A DNA stretch of 64,000 nucleotides from Bacillota bacterium (GCA_023393115.1 JAEWMS010000023.1:25659-89658), one strand, 5' to 3'. Shown: positions 1 to 9,571, numbered from the stretch's first letter. The notes: a model not told the origin generated them from the letters alone. Translations and numbers: made by a program.

Positions 1-79
1 TGCTACTTTGGGTGTCTTGCTGGCAGCTGCTACATTTAGTGTCGTCACTGTTGGTTTTCCACATTTTTAATTGATACAT
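1..79 (-). CDS. N-terminal fragment of a short-Cys-motif protein, runs off the window
   Basis: A minus-strand start codon at 79 follows an AAGGAGT ribosome binding site at about 85-91. The reading frame stays open to the window edge and encodes about 26 residues beginning MYQLKMWKTNSDD, followed by a CSSC pair and a QQD stretch. The CxxC could be a metal-binding or redox pair, but the fragment is too short to assign. It lies directly downstream of the GntR regulator gene on the same strand, so it may be co-transcribed with it. The product is not recognised. Confidence 0.5.
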   Translation of the reverse strand, partial: MYQLKMWKTNSDDTKCSSCQQDTQSS

Positions 80-123
80 ATAAATACTCCTTTTCTGCTA
101 TTATTAAATTAGGATATATGCTA

Positions 124-813
124 TTAAGCCTTTGTTTTAAAGGTGTTATACAGGTCTTCCATATGCTCATCCATAATTCTTTTTGCTTCGGAGGAGTTTC
201 TGCTCTTTACCGCTTCAAGCAGTAGTCTATGATAATATATTCCTGCACTGTTTCCCCTTTTTGTTACTACTTGTGAGAAAGCTCTGTTTAAGACATCATT
301 AAATATATGAAAGGTTTGAATGATAAGAGAATTCTTAGTCATATTTGCCAACAAAAGATGAAAATTTAGATCTGCTTTTGAAAACTTCTCCAGGTCATCC
401 TTAAGCTGCTCCATCCTTCTGTAAGCCTCTTCGAGTTCTACCAATTCCTCGGTTGAAGCCTTTTGTGCAGCCAGTTCAGCCACATTCCCCTCAAGCACCC
501 TCCGGTACTCCAGAATTTCCAGTAAAGAATTCTCATTCAAATACGCAATGGGTATAAGAGGATTCATGTTTATTCCAGGTGCGGCATCCCTGATGAAGGA
601 ACCTTCACCAAGCCTTGTTTCTATAAGGCCCAGTGCCATTAATTTCTGAAGTGCCTGACGAACAGTAACACGGCTCACCCCAAAGGATACGGCCAGTTCA
701 TTTTCAGATGGAATCTTCTCTCCCTTCTTCCATTCATTATTGATAATCTGCTCCATAAGCTGCTCAAAAACCTGTTCGCCTATACTTTGACGTGTAACCT
801 TCTTAATTGGCAT
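124..813 (-). CDS. GntR-family transcriptional regulator, FadR/FCD subfamily
   Basis: A ligand-responsive DNA-binding repressor or activator of about 229 residues. The N-terminal winged helix-turn-helix shows GEKIPSENELAVSFGVSRVT and a following VRQALQKLMALGLIE recognition segment. The C-terminal all-helical FCD effector domain spans roughly residues 90-225. The start at 813 (MPIKKVTRQ) is preferred over an in-frame start 36 codons upstream, because AAAGGTG precedes it and the upstream residues look non-coding. A good sigma-A promoter and a perfect inverted repeat lie just upstream, so autoregulation is likely. FCD regulators usually sense organic acids or sugar acids; the effector here is unknown. 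The neighbouring sugar transporter may or may not be a target. Confidence 0.9.
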   Translation of the reverse strand: MPIKKVTRQSIGEQVFEQLMEQIINNEWKKGEKIPSENELAVSFGVSRVTVRQALQKLMALGLIETRLGEGSFIRDAAPGINMNPLIPIAYLNENSLLEILEYRRVLEGNVAELAAQKASTEELVELEEAYRRMEQLKDDLEKFSKADLNFHLLLANMTKNSLIIQTFHIFNDVLNRAFSQVVTKRGNSAGIYYHRLLLEAVKSRNSSEAKRIMDEHMEDLYNTFKTKA

Positions 814-867
814 AATAATTTTCACACCTTTCATTTCACATAAACACATTTTATCTGTATGCTGTCT

Positions 868-882
868 ACCTGTATTACAGGT
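868..882 (-). promoter_or_regulatory. Candidate GntR operator (inverted repeat)
   Basis: ACCTGTA-T-TACAGGT is a perfect inverted repeat with 7-bp arms around one central base. It lies between the predicted promoter and the start codon of the GntR gene. GntR/FCD proteins typically bind short palindromes near their own promoters, so this is the best candidate for an autoregulatory operator. The link is inferred from position only. Confidence 0.5.
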
Positions 883-892
883 TATAATAAAT

Positions 893-921
893 ATGTTACA
901 TATGGTAATAGTAAATGTCAA
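893..921 (-). promoter_or_regulatory. Sigma-A type promoter of the GntR gene
   Basis: Read on the minus strand, TTGACA (916-921) and TAACAT (893-898) are separated by exactly 17 bp. The predicted transcription start falls just before the inverted repeat at 868-882, so a bound regulator would block initiation or early elongation. Confidence 0.6.
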
Positions 922-956
922 TCAGTGGTTCCAAAAATATATTGTCATATGCTAAA

Positions 957-1007
957 AAAAGCTGCCTCTCTTAGACTTTAAGGTCTAATGAGAAACAGCT
1001 TTTTCTT
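957..1007 (-). terminator. Rho-independent terminator after the LplA-like gene
   Basis: A long stem pairs AGCTGTTTCTCATTAGAC with GTCTAAGAGAGGCAGCT around a CTTAAA loop, with one bulge. On the minus strand it is followed by a run of T. It closes the sugar ABC transporter operon and separates it from the GntR gene. Confidence 0.8.
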
Positions 1008-1024
1008 GGTTTATCGGTTATAGT

Positions 1025-2593
1025 TTATTTTTTAGAAGCCAGGAATTCATCAACTTGCTTCTGAGCATCAGCGCAAACTTTCTCGATTCCAGCCTTTTCA
1101 AGAGATTGTTTCATCTTTGGATAATACTTGTCGTAATCAACAATTCCTTCTTTCAATGGTTCACCCATATTCTTACCTACTGTTGCCAATGTAGCAATTT
1201 CAGTCTTTACTGGTTCGGGGTTGAATACCCATCCTAAGAGCTGATCAGGCTTAGCTGATTCATTGAATTCCTTCATCTTCTTCCACTTATCAGAGCTTTC
1301 ATTTGACCAGAGGTAATCGAGGAACTGGTCTCCACCCATTGCCCACTGTGCCATTCCGTAGTAACCTGAATTATCTGGAGTTACTCCATCCGCAAAGTCT
1401 ATCTGGTTTTCACCAATCTTCTTATAATGCTTGTTTTCAATACCCCAGTCAAGAAGATTCTTTATCTGCTTATCACTGAACAGTAAATTAATAAACATCA
1501 TTGCTCTTGCAGGGTCCTCTGATGTTCTTGGTATAACAAGCATAGAGTTTGTTAAATCACCAGTTGTTGCGTAATAAGGTATATCCTTGTATGCATTTAC
1601 TTGAATTAAATCATAACCCAATTGAGCCTTCATTTCATCAGCCTTACCAGGCTTAAGCTGTTCTGCCCACATGAACGCCTTTTGAGCCTTCTTTACAGGC
1701 ATACCGTCCTTTAGTGTAGCAACGTCCTTGTTTATATATCCTTTATTGTACCATTCTCTTGTCATTTTAAATACTTTGATAAATTCTGGTGTTTCAACAA
1801 GATTTACAATTTTGATTTCTCCGTCAGTCTTCTTATATCCTACCGGCACTTCGGTCTGAGATATATGTGATAAAGCATCCTGAACAAAGTAGGTAGAATG
1901 ATCACCCAGTGAAGACAGGAATGGTACTACGCCGGGTTCCTTCTCTTTAATAGTTTTGAGCATTGGCTCAAAATCTTCAGGAGTCTTTATATTTGAAAAA
2001 TCAAACTGGTATTTTTCTGCCATAGCCTTATTAACCAGAACACCACCTACACCGAACATATCCTTATTTGTTGGAATAGCGTAGAGTTTGCCACCAATAA
2101 TCGGAGCCTTCAGATACGCTGGATTGATATTCTTTGTGATATCTTGGCCGTATTTAGCAAGCAGGTCATCAAGTTCAAGCCATGCCTTTTGAGCTACAAA
2201 AGTACTCCAACCCCACCAGGATGGTGAGAACATAACGTCAATTTTTTCACCTGAAGCTACAACAAGCTTCTGTTTGTCCTGATAGTTGTCCCAGAAGAAA
2301 TAGTTCAGTTTGATAGTAGCATTGATCTTTTCTGTTAAAAGTTTGTTTACTTCCTCCTGAACTAATGGGAGATCCTTTGTTTGAGGAGCAAGGAAGTAAC
2401 AGTTCAGTTCATATGGATCCAGCTTAGGAGCTGAACTCTCAGCAGCTGCTGAAGTACTGCTCTCGGTAGCTGCCTGAGCGCTTGTTGTTGAAGAAGCCGG
2501 AGTATCACCGCTTCCACCGCAACCTGCTAGCATTGCACTGCATACAAATACTAAAGCTACTAATAGACAAGCTAACTTTTTCATTCTCTTCAT
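1025..2593 (-). CDS. Extracellular solute-binding lipoprotein, LplA type
   Basis: A 522-residue sugar-binding lipoprotein of an ABC importer, displayed on the outer face of the membrane. It has a signal peptide with a clear lipobox (LAGC, Cys25), then a Ser/Ala/Thr-rich linker to about residue 55 and a two-lobed binding protein. The length and C-terminal region match the LplA family that partners LplB/LplC permeases, commonly for oligosaccharides or uronides. AAGGAGG precedes the start with ideal spacing. It is the last gene of the HK-RR-SBP-permease-permease-SBP array and ends at a strong terminator. The locus also encodes a second, unrelated binding protein at 4729-6027. The exact substrate cannot be read from the sequence. 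Confidence 0.9.
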   Translation of the reverse strand: MKRMKKLACLLVALVFVCSAMLAGCGGSGDTPASSTTSAQAATESSTSAAAESSAPKLDPYELNCYFLAPQTKDLPLVQEEVNKLLTEKINATIKLNYFFWDNYQDKQKLVVASGEKIDVMFSPSWWGWSTFVAQKAWLELDDLLAKYGQDITKNINPAYLKAPIIGGKLYAIPTNKDMFGVGGVLVNKAMAEKYQFDFSNIKTPEDFEPMLKTIKEKEPGVVPFLSSLGDHSTYFVQDALSHISQTEVPVGYKKTDGEIKIVNLVETPEFIKVFKMTREWYNKGYINKDVATLKDGMPVKKAQKAFMWAEQLKPGKADEMKAQLGYDLIQVNAYKDIPYYATTGDLTNSMLVIPRTSEDPARAMMFINLLFSDKQIKNLLDWGIENKHYKKIGENQIDFADGVTPDNSGYYGMAQWAMGGDQFLDYLWSNESSDKWKKMKEFNESAKPDQLLGWVFNPEPVKTEIATLATVGKNMGEPLKEGIVDYDKYYPKMKQSLEKAGIEKVCADAQKQVDEFLASKK

Positions 2594-2658
2594 TTATTTT
2601 CCTCCTTAAAATAAAGATTTATATTGACCGGTAGATAAATTAATTTATCCTTCCGGAA

Positions 2659-3573
2659 TCAACCCTTTACGGCACCAATTGTAAGACCCTTAATGAAGTA
2701 TTTTTGGAAGAACGGATATGCAAATATAATTGGGCCAACTCCAAGAATAGCCATTGCCATACGCAGTGTCTCAGCCGGTAATTTAGCAAGCTCGCTGGAT
2801 GCATTTCCAATAGAAACTGCATGGGATGAGGTCAAAAACTCAACTGAGCGCAAAGCCTGATACATTGAGTATTGAAGGTTATAGTATTTTGCATCATTTA
2901 TAAACAATAAGCACAGATACCAGTCATTCCAGTAAGCCAGCGTAGCAAACAGACCAACAGTTGCTATGGCGGGAGTAGATAACGGTACTACAATAGAATA
3001 GAAAATTCTGAATTCGCTTGCTCCATCTATTCTGGCAGATTCAAGGATTGAATCTGGTAGATTGGTAGAAAAGAAGGTTTTCATTATTAAAACATTGAAA
3101 GCATTTAGCAATGCTGGGATAACCAACACGGCAGGATTGTTTTGGAGATGCAAATACTTTGTATATAAGATATACCATGGCACAAGTCCTCCCTGAAACA
3201 ACATTGTGAAAAACATGAAGAATGAGAAGAAGTTTCTATATTTAAAGGACTTTCGTGATATCGGGTATGCATACATCATAGTGAGTAGAACACTGAAAAA
3301 TGTACCGATAATACAAGCACCGATTGTGATACCATATGCTCTGAAAAGTTTTTCGGTATCCAGGAACAGGTACTTATAAGTACTGAAGCTTATCTCACTG
3401 GGAAAAAATGAATAACCATTGGTTACTAGTGAGTTCTCGCTGGTGATAGACACCATAAAGACCAGAATCAACGGTGCCACACACACAATACAATATATAA
3501 TAAACAGAAGGTTGAAAATAATATTTGAAACTTGTGAAATTGAATTTGATTTAAAGGATGCTTTAGCCTTCAT
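2659..3573 (-). CDS. Carbohydrate ABC transporter permease, LplC/YtcP type
   Basis: A 304-residue inner-membrane permease of the CUT1 class with six predicted transmembrane segments. The coupling-helix (EAA) motif is visible near residue 190 as ESARIDGASEFRIFYSIVVP, which docks the shared ATPase. No ATPase gene lies in this locus. CUT1 systems of this type commonly use a multipurpose MsiK/MsmX-like ATPase encoded elsewhere. An AAGGAG site 7 nt before the ATG supports the start. It pairs with the upstream gene at 3704-4666. Confidence 0.92.
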   Translation of the reverse strand: MKAKASFKSNSISQVSNIIFNLLFIIYCIVCVAPLILVFMVSITSENSLVTNGYSFFPSEISFSTYKYLFLDTEKLFRAYGITIGACIIGTFFSVLLTMMYAYPISRKSFKYRNFFSFFMFFTMLFQGGLVPWYILYTKYLHLQNNPAVLVIPALLNAFNVLIMKTFFSTNLPDSILESARIDGASEFRIFYSIVVPLSTPAIATVGLFATLAYWNDWYLCLLFINDAKYYNLQYSMYQALRSVEFLTSSHAVSIGNASSELAKLPAETLRMAMAILGVGPIIFAYPFFQKYFIKGLTIGAVKG

Positions 3574-3703
3574 ATTTTATCTCCTTTTAATTTATATTGG
3601 CGCCTGCTACTTGTTTTAGTAACAGGGAACCAATCCATTAAAATATCTTTGACAGCAAATTTGTCCGGTATTTCATAAATTAGTTCTAAAAGAAGAACCG
3701 AGT

Positions 3704-4666
3704 CTAGAATATTTTATTTTCTGGACTGATCTTGCCAACTGACCAGTTTGCAAACAGTACCAGGAAAAATCCTACAACTGACTGATAAAATCCTGCGGCA
3801 GATGACATTCCCAAATCACCGCTGTAAATTAAAGCATTATATATGTAAGTATCTAAAACATCTGTAGTCTCCTGAAGGAGTCCCTGCTGCATTGGCACTT
3901 GATAAAACAATCCAAAGTCAGAACGGAATATATTTCCTAATGCGATAATTGTAACTACAACCATTAATGGAACTAAAAAGGGAATTGTAATTGAACGTAT
4001 CTGCTGGAACTTGCTAGCACCGTCAAGTACAGCTGCCTCATAGTATTCCTGATCAATTCCGGCAATACCGGCTAGATATATTACGATTCCGTACCCCACA
4101 GTTTTCCATAAATTAACCAAAGGTAGTATAAATGGCCAGTACTTTGGTTCGGTATACCAGTCGATGGTCGTCAGATTTAGTAGAGGAGCAATAGAGTTGT
4201 TATACAAACCTTCAGGACTGAAAACAGCTAGCACAAGATAAGCAACAACAACCCATGACAAAAAGTATGGCAGGAAAATTACCGATTGATAGAATTTCGC
4301 AGCAAGCTTATTCCTTAATTCATTTAGTATAAGTGCTATTGATACAGCAAAGATCAAACCTAGAACTATAAAAATCAGGTTGTAGCCTATGGTATTTCTG
4401 GTAATTCTCCATGCTGCATCGGATTTAAACAAGAATTCAAAATTCTTAAGACCTGACCATGGACTATGCAAAAATCCATCCTGATAGTTAAATTCCTTAA
4501 AAGCTATTATTATACCGAACATGGGTAAATAATAGTTAATAAAGACTAAAATAAACGGCGGCAACAGCATGAGAAACATTGCTTTGTTGGTTACCAGTTC
4601 TTTTAGAAATCCACTGCCGCGTTTTGATAGATTTGATTTGGATGTTGTGTTCGCGTTTGTAAACAT
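3704..4666 (-). CDS. Carbohydrate ABC transporter permease, LplB type
   Basis: A 320-residue CUT1 permease, partner of the gene immediately downstream. After a hydrophilic N-terminus of about 30 residues, hydrophobic helices start at MFLMLLPPFILVFI. The EAA loop is seen as YEAAVLDGASKFQQIRSITI. The start is supported by AAGGGG at 8 nt. About 130 bp separate it from the second permease, with no obvious terminator, so co-transcription is likely. Confidence 0.92.
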   Translation of the reverse strand: MFTNANTTSKSNLSKRGSGFLKELVTNKAMFLMLLPPFILVFINYYLPMFGIIIAFKEFNYQDGFLHSPWSGLKNFEFLFKSDAAWRITRNTIGYNLIFIVLGLIFAVSIALILNELRNKLAAKFYQSVIFLPYFLSWVVVAYLVLAVFSPEGLYNNSIAPLLNLTTIDWYTEPKYWPFILPLVNLWKTVGYGIVIYLAGIAGIDQEYYEAAVLDGASKFQQIRSITIPFLVPLMVVVTIIALGNIFRSDFGLFYQVPMQQGLLQETTDVLDTYIYNALIYSGDLGMSSAAGFYQSVVGFFLVLFANWSVGKISPENKIF

Positions 4667-4728
4667 TACCTATTCCCCTTAATAAAATTTTTATTTACTT
4701 AAATTACTACTGAGATATTGGAATGTAT

Positions 4729-6027
4729 TCAATAAACGGCCCTACTCAGCTCAGCCATTTTTTCAACAAATTCTTTTGAGGACATTCTTCCGGCAAATAG
4801 TTCCGCTACCAGATCCTTGTGAGTTTCAGCATCATCCGCCGGCAGAATTGTATCCCACCAGTTCACAAAGGACGTCCCTGTTTCCATTAACTTCAATGAT
4901 TGTTTAGAAATAGGTGACATTCGGGACTTATCTATTTCATCCGTCTTCCAGCAGGAGAATCCTGCACCGCTTATACATCCTTTTATACCGGCTTCCTCGC
5001 TTATAAATTTCAAAGCATTGACGGCATCCTGCTTGTACTGAGTGTTTACGTTGATATAGAATCCATCTGCACTTCCACCGTAAAACTCTGTCAAAGTCCC
5101 CTTCCCGCCTGTTATTATTGGAAATGGAATCACGACTATGTTGTCTTTTGTTGTTGAATCATATTCTTCTATCCTGGATTCAACCCAGTTTCCCTGGTAC
5201 ATCATTGCTGCTTTCCCCTGGGAGAATTCAGCAACCATATCATCAAAACTGATACTTAAAGCATCACTGTTAAAAGCATTTGTGTCTACCAGCTCCAAAA
5301 GCTTTTCTGCGGCATCTTCAAAAGTCTTGTTCCGGAATAAATTTGCGTTGTTCAGTGCATTCACACATTCTTGATTTCCGGCCTGCCGCATGGCAAGTAT
5401 ATTGTACCAGTACATGCCGGTCCACCGGTCTTTTTCACCCACAATTATCGGTACTATTCCGCTGGACCTCAGTTTCTTTACAGCGTCAATAAGTTCATCG
5501 TAAGTTTCAGGTATTTTTGCATCCGCTTGTTCAAAAAGCTGCTTGTTACAATATAAACTAGCAACAAAAATAAACATTGGGAGGCTATAGGTCTTTCCTT
5601 CATATTTACAATAATCAATAGACCCGGGTATCAGTTTATCCAATGTTTCTTTATTTATATAAGAATCAATAGAAAGAATATTTCCTCCGGAAATATAGGG
5701 TTGTACAAAACTCCCACCCCACATATAAAACAGATCCGGAGCCTCACCCGCGGCTAATGCAGTCCTGATTTTAGATTTATACTGCTCGCCATTCCAGCTG
5801 ACTTCCCTTACCTGAATATTTGGGTTTTCAGTATTCCAGTCTCTAATGGCATCCTTCAAAGGATTTGTTTTATTTGTGACATTTACCCATTGATGCCATA
5901 AAACTAATGTTTTTTGTTCCGAAGTGATATTTTGTCGAGGTATTTCCTTTCTATTACATGCAGTTTGGCTGAATATTAAAGAAATCACAATTACGGTTAA
6001 TAAAGCGATTTTCATTAACTTGTTCAT
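4729..6027 (-). CDS. Extracellular solute-binding protein, family 1
   Basis: A 432-residue family-1 sugar-binding protein with a hydrophobic signal segment. Cys24 lies in an imperfect lipobox (QTAC). The body reads as a classic maltose/multiple-sugar-binding fold: LVLWHQWVN at the start of the mature domain, AAGEAPDLFYMWGG, and GKAAMMYQGNW, a typical signature of these proteins. It is preceded by AGGAGA at good spacing and by a putative activator site and promoter at 6069-6132. It differs in family from the LplA-like protein at 1025-2593, so one permease pair appears to be served by two receptors, or this one feeds the adjacent sensor kinase. Confidence 0.9.
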   Translation of the reverse strand: MNKLMKIALLTVIVISLIFSQTACNRKEIPRQNITSEQKTLVLWHQWVNVTNKTNPLKDAIRDWNTENPNIQVREVSWNGEQYKSKIRTALAAGEAPDLFYMWGGSFVQPYISGGNILSIDSYINKETLDKLIPGSIDYCKYEGKTYSLPMFIFVASLYCNKQLFEQADAKIPETYDELIDAVKKLRSSGIVPIIVGEKDRWTGMYWYNILAMRQAGNQECVNALNNANLFRNKTFEDAAEKLLELVDTNAFNSDALSISFDDMVAEFSQGKAAMMYQGNWVESRIEEYDSTTKDNIVVIPFPIITGGKGTLTEFYGGSADGFYINVNTQYKQDAVNALKFISEEAGIKGCISGAGFSCWKTDEIDKSRMSPISKQSLKLMETGTSFVNWWDTILPADDAETHKDLVAELFAGRMSSKEFVEKMAELSRAVY

Positions 6028-6068
6028 TGTATGTTCTCCTAAGTTATATTTAACTTCAGCTTGTTTTT

Positions 6069-6132
6069 ATTATATCTTCTACTTCACTTTAACACGATTC
6101 ATTATTTTGCTGTTAACATTCAAAATTTTTGC
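6069..6132 (-). promoter_or_regulatory. Promoter with 22-bp-period direct repeats, candidate YesN-type response regulator site
   Basis: On the minus strand a TATAAT -10 box (6069-6074) has no recognisable -35. Immediately upstream are two direct repeats, GCAAAA..TTTGAAT (6118-6132) and GCAAAATAATGAAT (6097-6110), with their GCAAAA halves 22 bp apart. Tandem direct repeats at two helical turns abutting a missing -35 are the arrangement expected for AraC-type activators. The neighbouring response regulator is the obvious candidate; this is inference. Confidence 0.45.
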
Positions 6133-6153
6133 ATGAACAAAAATTTACCCTCA

Positions 6154-7776
6154 TTATTCACTTTGTTGCTGGTTTGATGATCCTTTTCGGAATTCATTAA
6201 CACTGCACCCGGTAAATTTTTTAAAGAGTATGCTAAAATAGTGAGAGTCTTTTATCCCAATCTTCTCACCTATTTCATATACTTTAAGATCAGTTTCCAT
6301 CAGAATTTTCATAGCATATTCCATCCTTACCCTGGTAATATATTCAACGAAAGTCTGATTGGTCTCCTGTTTGAACAAACGACACAAGTGGCTTGAACTG
6401 ACAAAGAACTTCTTAGCCACGTTAGAAAGAGATAGTTCGATACTTATATTATCCTGTATATATTGTTGAATTTGTATGATTAATGAGTTGGCTTTCTTTT
6501 CATTTACATTATGTACCTTGTTAATAACCTTAGTTATTAAGTTTTTTATGTAATTTTTTAAATCAATCATATTATCTATTCTTGAAACATCTTCATAGGC
6601 CTGCGTAGGATATTGCCACAAGCTGGATGTATCTATTTTAAGCTCAAGCAATACGTGCATACAGGCAGATAGGATGTCGAAAGCCTCCAAACGTAAATTT
6701 TCTATAGTTATGGCAGGGCAATAATGACCTTCTGTAAAGAGTTCGTCAATCAATTCAACCATCTTTTTATTCATGCCTGCTTTGATATAGAAATCTATTT
6801 TTTCAGCCTTATTTGGTATACCTCTCCATGGTACATCGGTATTATATGTTATGTCTGAGTAATTCACAATTTGATTTTTGCCTACGATCACCTTGTAATT
6901 TAGTGCAACACATGCTTCGGAGTATGAGTTACTAATTTTCTCGATACCACACCCTTTGTTTCCCACACCTATACATACAAAGCAATTGTAACGGTTAATA
7001 ATTAACGTTTTAATTGTTTCACAGCAATCCGTTATATCCAGTGACTCATTATTACTTAAAATAACTATTCTTCTGTTGTTATCAAGAAACACCTGGGTAT
7101 ATTTATCATTTCTAAGGATCTGCCGGATCCGTTCTACGCACTGAATAGAGAGAAGAATATTGTTTTCCTCTCTATCGACCAAGTTATATACTCCACTGCT
7201 TACATCCACAACGGCAACCTGAAAATAATTATATTCAGGATTTATTTCGAGCTTAAAATATGCCAATTTATCTAATAATTCATCGGCGCTTAATTCACCT
7301 TCCAGAAGTTGAATCAGAAACTTTTCTCTTAGATAGGGAAGATTTTGATCAAGTTGATTTTTTACTTTCTCATATTCCTTAATATGTACCCTCTCATCTT
7401 CAATCTTTTTTTTCAGCTCCAGCGCAACTTTTTTAATCTCTTCTGAATTAATGGGTTTTAATATAAAATCTGAAATACCCAGTTTAATACTCTTCTTCAC
7501 ATAATCAAACTCATCGTGACCTGTTATGACTACAATTTTTACATGAGGATACTTTTCTTTAACATTTTTACTGAATTCAATACCATCCATAAACGGCATA
7601 CAAATGTCGGTAAAAATAATGTCCGGAACTAAATCATCGATAATATCTAAAGCTTTTCTGGCATTGGACGCCTCACCCACGATCTCCATGCCCAGCTCTT
7701 TCCAATCTATTCTCATCTTTAATAGATTCCTTATAAGATATTCATCATCTACTATAAAAACCTTTAGACCAGACAT
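6154..7776 (-). CDS. Response regulator with AraC-type HTH, YesN family
   Basis: A 540-residue two-component response regulator. The receiver domain occupies about residues 1-120 (FIVDDEYLI acidic pocket, phosphoacceptor Asp in DIIFTDICMP, Lys in DFILKPI). A long helical middle region follows, then a C-terminal AraC DNA-binding domain with two HTH motifs over about the last 100 residues. The start at 7776 (MSGLKVF) is chosen because GGGGAG sits 7 nt before it. An in-frame ATG five codons upstream has no workable spacing. It follows the kinase gene by 4 bp and precedes the binding-protein gene, so the three act as a sugar-sensing unit. Confidence 0.9.
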   Translation of the reverse strand: MSGLKVFIVDDEYLIRNLLKMRIDWKELGMEIVGEASNARKALDIIDDLVPDIIFTDICMPFMDGIEFSKNVKEKYPHVKIVVITGHDEFDYVKKSIKLGISDFILKPINSEEIKKVALELKKKIEDERVHIKEYEKVKNQLDQNLPYLREKFLIQLLEGELSADELLDKLAYFKLEINPEYNYFQVAVVDVSSGVYNLVDREENNILLSIQCVERIRQILRNDKYTQVFLDNNRRIVILSNNESLDITDCCETIKTLIINRYNCFVCIGVGNKGCGIEKISNSYSEACVALNYKVIVGKNQIVNYSDITYNTDVPWRGIPNKAEKIDFYIKAGMNKKMVELIDELFTEGHYCPAITIENLRLEAFDILSACMHVLLELKIDTSSLWQYPTQAYEDVSRIDNMIDLKNYIKNLITKVINKVHNVNEKKANSLIIQIQQYIQDNISIELSLSNVAKKFFVSSSHLCRLFKQETNQTFVEYITRVRMEYAMKILMETDLKVYEIGEKIGIKDSHYFSILFKKFTGCSVNEFRKGSSNQQQSE

Positions 7777-7780
7777 GCTT

Positions 7781-9571
7781 TCACTCCCCATTCTCCTTGG
7801 TTATCGGTATCAATAATGTTATTTTCGTCCCTAAGTCCACCTTGCTTTCAATCTGAAAACAATTATCCATACCGTAAAATATACGCAAACGCTCAATTGT
7901 TCCACGAAGCCCAAAACTATCAATTGATCCAATACTATTTTCCAACATACTTTTGATAAACTCCTCAGACATACCTACACCGTCATCTTCTACGGTAATA
8001 CGTATATGGTCATCCAAGTGGTCTGTTCTGATAGCTATGGTTCCACCCCCGACCTTATTTCTGATCCCGTGGTAGAGAGCATTTTCCACTAATGGCTGTA
8101 AAACAAGCTTTAAGATTTTATACTTATTACATTTTTCATCTATTGTAAAAGAGACGGTAAACAGTTCTGGATAACGCATTTTCTGGATTAAGAGATAGTT
8201 CTTTACCATGTCAATTTCTTCACCTATGGTTATAACTTCCTTTCCCTTGCTCAAACTTATACGATAATAGCTGCCCAATGCATCTACAAGGTTACAAACT
8301 GAAGTGACTTCTCCCATAAGTGCAAGAGAACTTATAGAGTCGAGAGTATTATACAGAAAGTGCGGTTTTATCTGGGCCTGTAGAACATCAAGCTCAGCTT
8401 TTCTTTTGATTTTTTGTTCTGCAATGACATGCTTTATGAGTTTTTGAATTTCTAAAATCATTATGTTATACCCGTCCCGCAGTTGACCAATCTCATCACC
8501 TCTAACCTTTATGTTAACCTCATTAAACTCCCCTTTTTCTACTCCCTTCATTGATTTCAAAAGCTTCTTTATGGGGATGGTAATCATTCTCGTTGTAAAA
8601 ATCGTTCCTATGAATAATAGTATGCTGTTTATCATTATGATTACAAATCCGATTAAGCCAGGAGCTGACGTTTCATTTGATAATTCACTGACAGGTATTA
8701 TACTGACTATTTTCCAGTCGTTTTTCTCCTCAGTCAGGTAAGAAATAAGGCTTTCCTGATTATTTATGTTCCGAATAACATAACCCTGGCTTTTATTAAA
8801 TAGTTGTATTATGTTATTTGTATTAATCCCACTGGATCTAATAATACTATTATTGTTTTGGTCTAGAATAGTCACACCGGTAGTGTAATTGTTTGTGATG
8901 TTGGCATAGGAATCTTTGAATGCATTTTCTGATATGTTAATAATTAATACCCCGAGAGTTTCGGTAGTATTGATATCCCTGACAAGCCTGATCATTGAAA
9001 CAAAATTATTATTCGGATCATGGCTAAAAGCACCTCCGCCATTAAGGCTGAGTATATATGAGCCTTTTTTATCTACGACAGAATAATACCATGAGGTGTC
9101 TTGGATTTTCTCCGGGAGAAACTTCATACTATCATGATTACCTACTGAATACTCATTACCGGAAATATCAAAAATATATACTGATGATATGGACGGTGTC
9201 TCCTGGATAAGTTTGTTTAAGTATGTACCCAATCTTTTTTGTAAGTTCAGATCATAATATATATTTTTCTTTCTTAATAAGGTTTGCAAATTATCGTCAG
9301 ATAAAATCATTTTTGAGTAGTTACTTATATTGGTAATCATTATGTCCAAGCTGGTTCTGATGGAATACAGGGTTTGTATTGACACTTCACTTACTTTATT
9401 TAAAGCAATACTTGAGTATATTTCCTGAAAAAGTAAATTACTTAACAATATAGAGAAAATAGATATTACGCAATAAAACAAGGTAAAACGGGTGCTGATT
9501 CTAACATTACTGAATCTTTTACAGATAATATTCCAAAAAGCCAAAACCTTATTTAGCACAATTTTGAACAT
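7781..9571 (-). CDS. Sensor histidine kinase, YesM family
   Basis: A 596-residue membrane kinase. One transmembrane helix lies near residues 30-48, then a large extracellular Cache-like sensor region to about residue 290. A second TM, a HAMP linker, a His_kinase domain with QIKPHFLYNTLDSISS (phospho-His) and a HATPase domain with VENALYHGIRNK and DDGVGMS follow. It is the first gene of the array ahead of its cognate regulator. In this family the sensor often reads the state of a sugar-binding protein, which would give the extra binding protein at 4729 a role. GAGGT precedes the ATG. Confidence 0.9.
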   Translation of the reverse strand: MFKIVLNKVLAFWNIICKRFSNVRISTRFTLFYCVISIFSILLSNLLFQEIYSSIALNKVSEVSIQTLYSIRTSLDIMITNISNYSKMILSDDNLQTLLRKKNIYYDLNLQKRLGTYLNKLIQETPSISSVYIFDISGNEYSVGNHDSMKFLPEKIQDTSWYYSVVDKKGSYILSLNGGGAFSHDPNNNFVSMIRLVRDINTTETLGVLIINISENAFKDSYANITNNYTTGVTILDQNNNSIIRSSGINTNNIIQLFNKSQGYVIRNINNQESLISYLTEEKNDWKIVSIIPVSELSNETSAPGLIGFVIIMINSILLFIGTIFTTRMITIPIKKLLKSMKGVEKGEFNEVNIKVRGDEIGQLRDGYNIMILEIQKLIKHVIAEQKIKRKAELDVLQAQIKPHFLYNTLDSISSLALMGEVTSVCNLVDALGSYYRISLSKGKEVITIGEEIDMVKNYLLIQKMRYPELFTVSFTIDEKCNKYKILKLVLQPLVENALYHGIRNKVGGGTIAIRTDHLDDHIRITVEDDGVGMSEEFIKSMLENSIGSIDSFGLRGTIERLRIFYGMDNCFQIESKVDLGTKITLLIPITKENGE

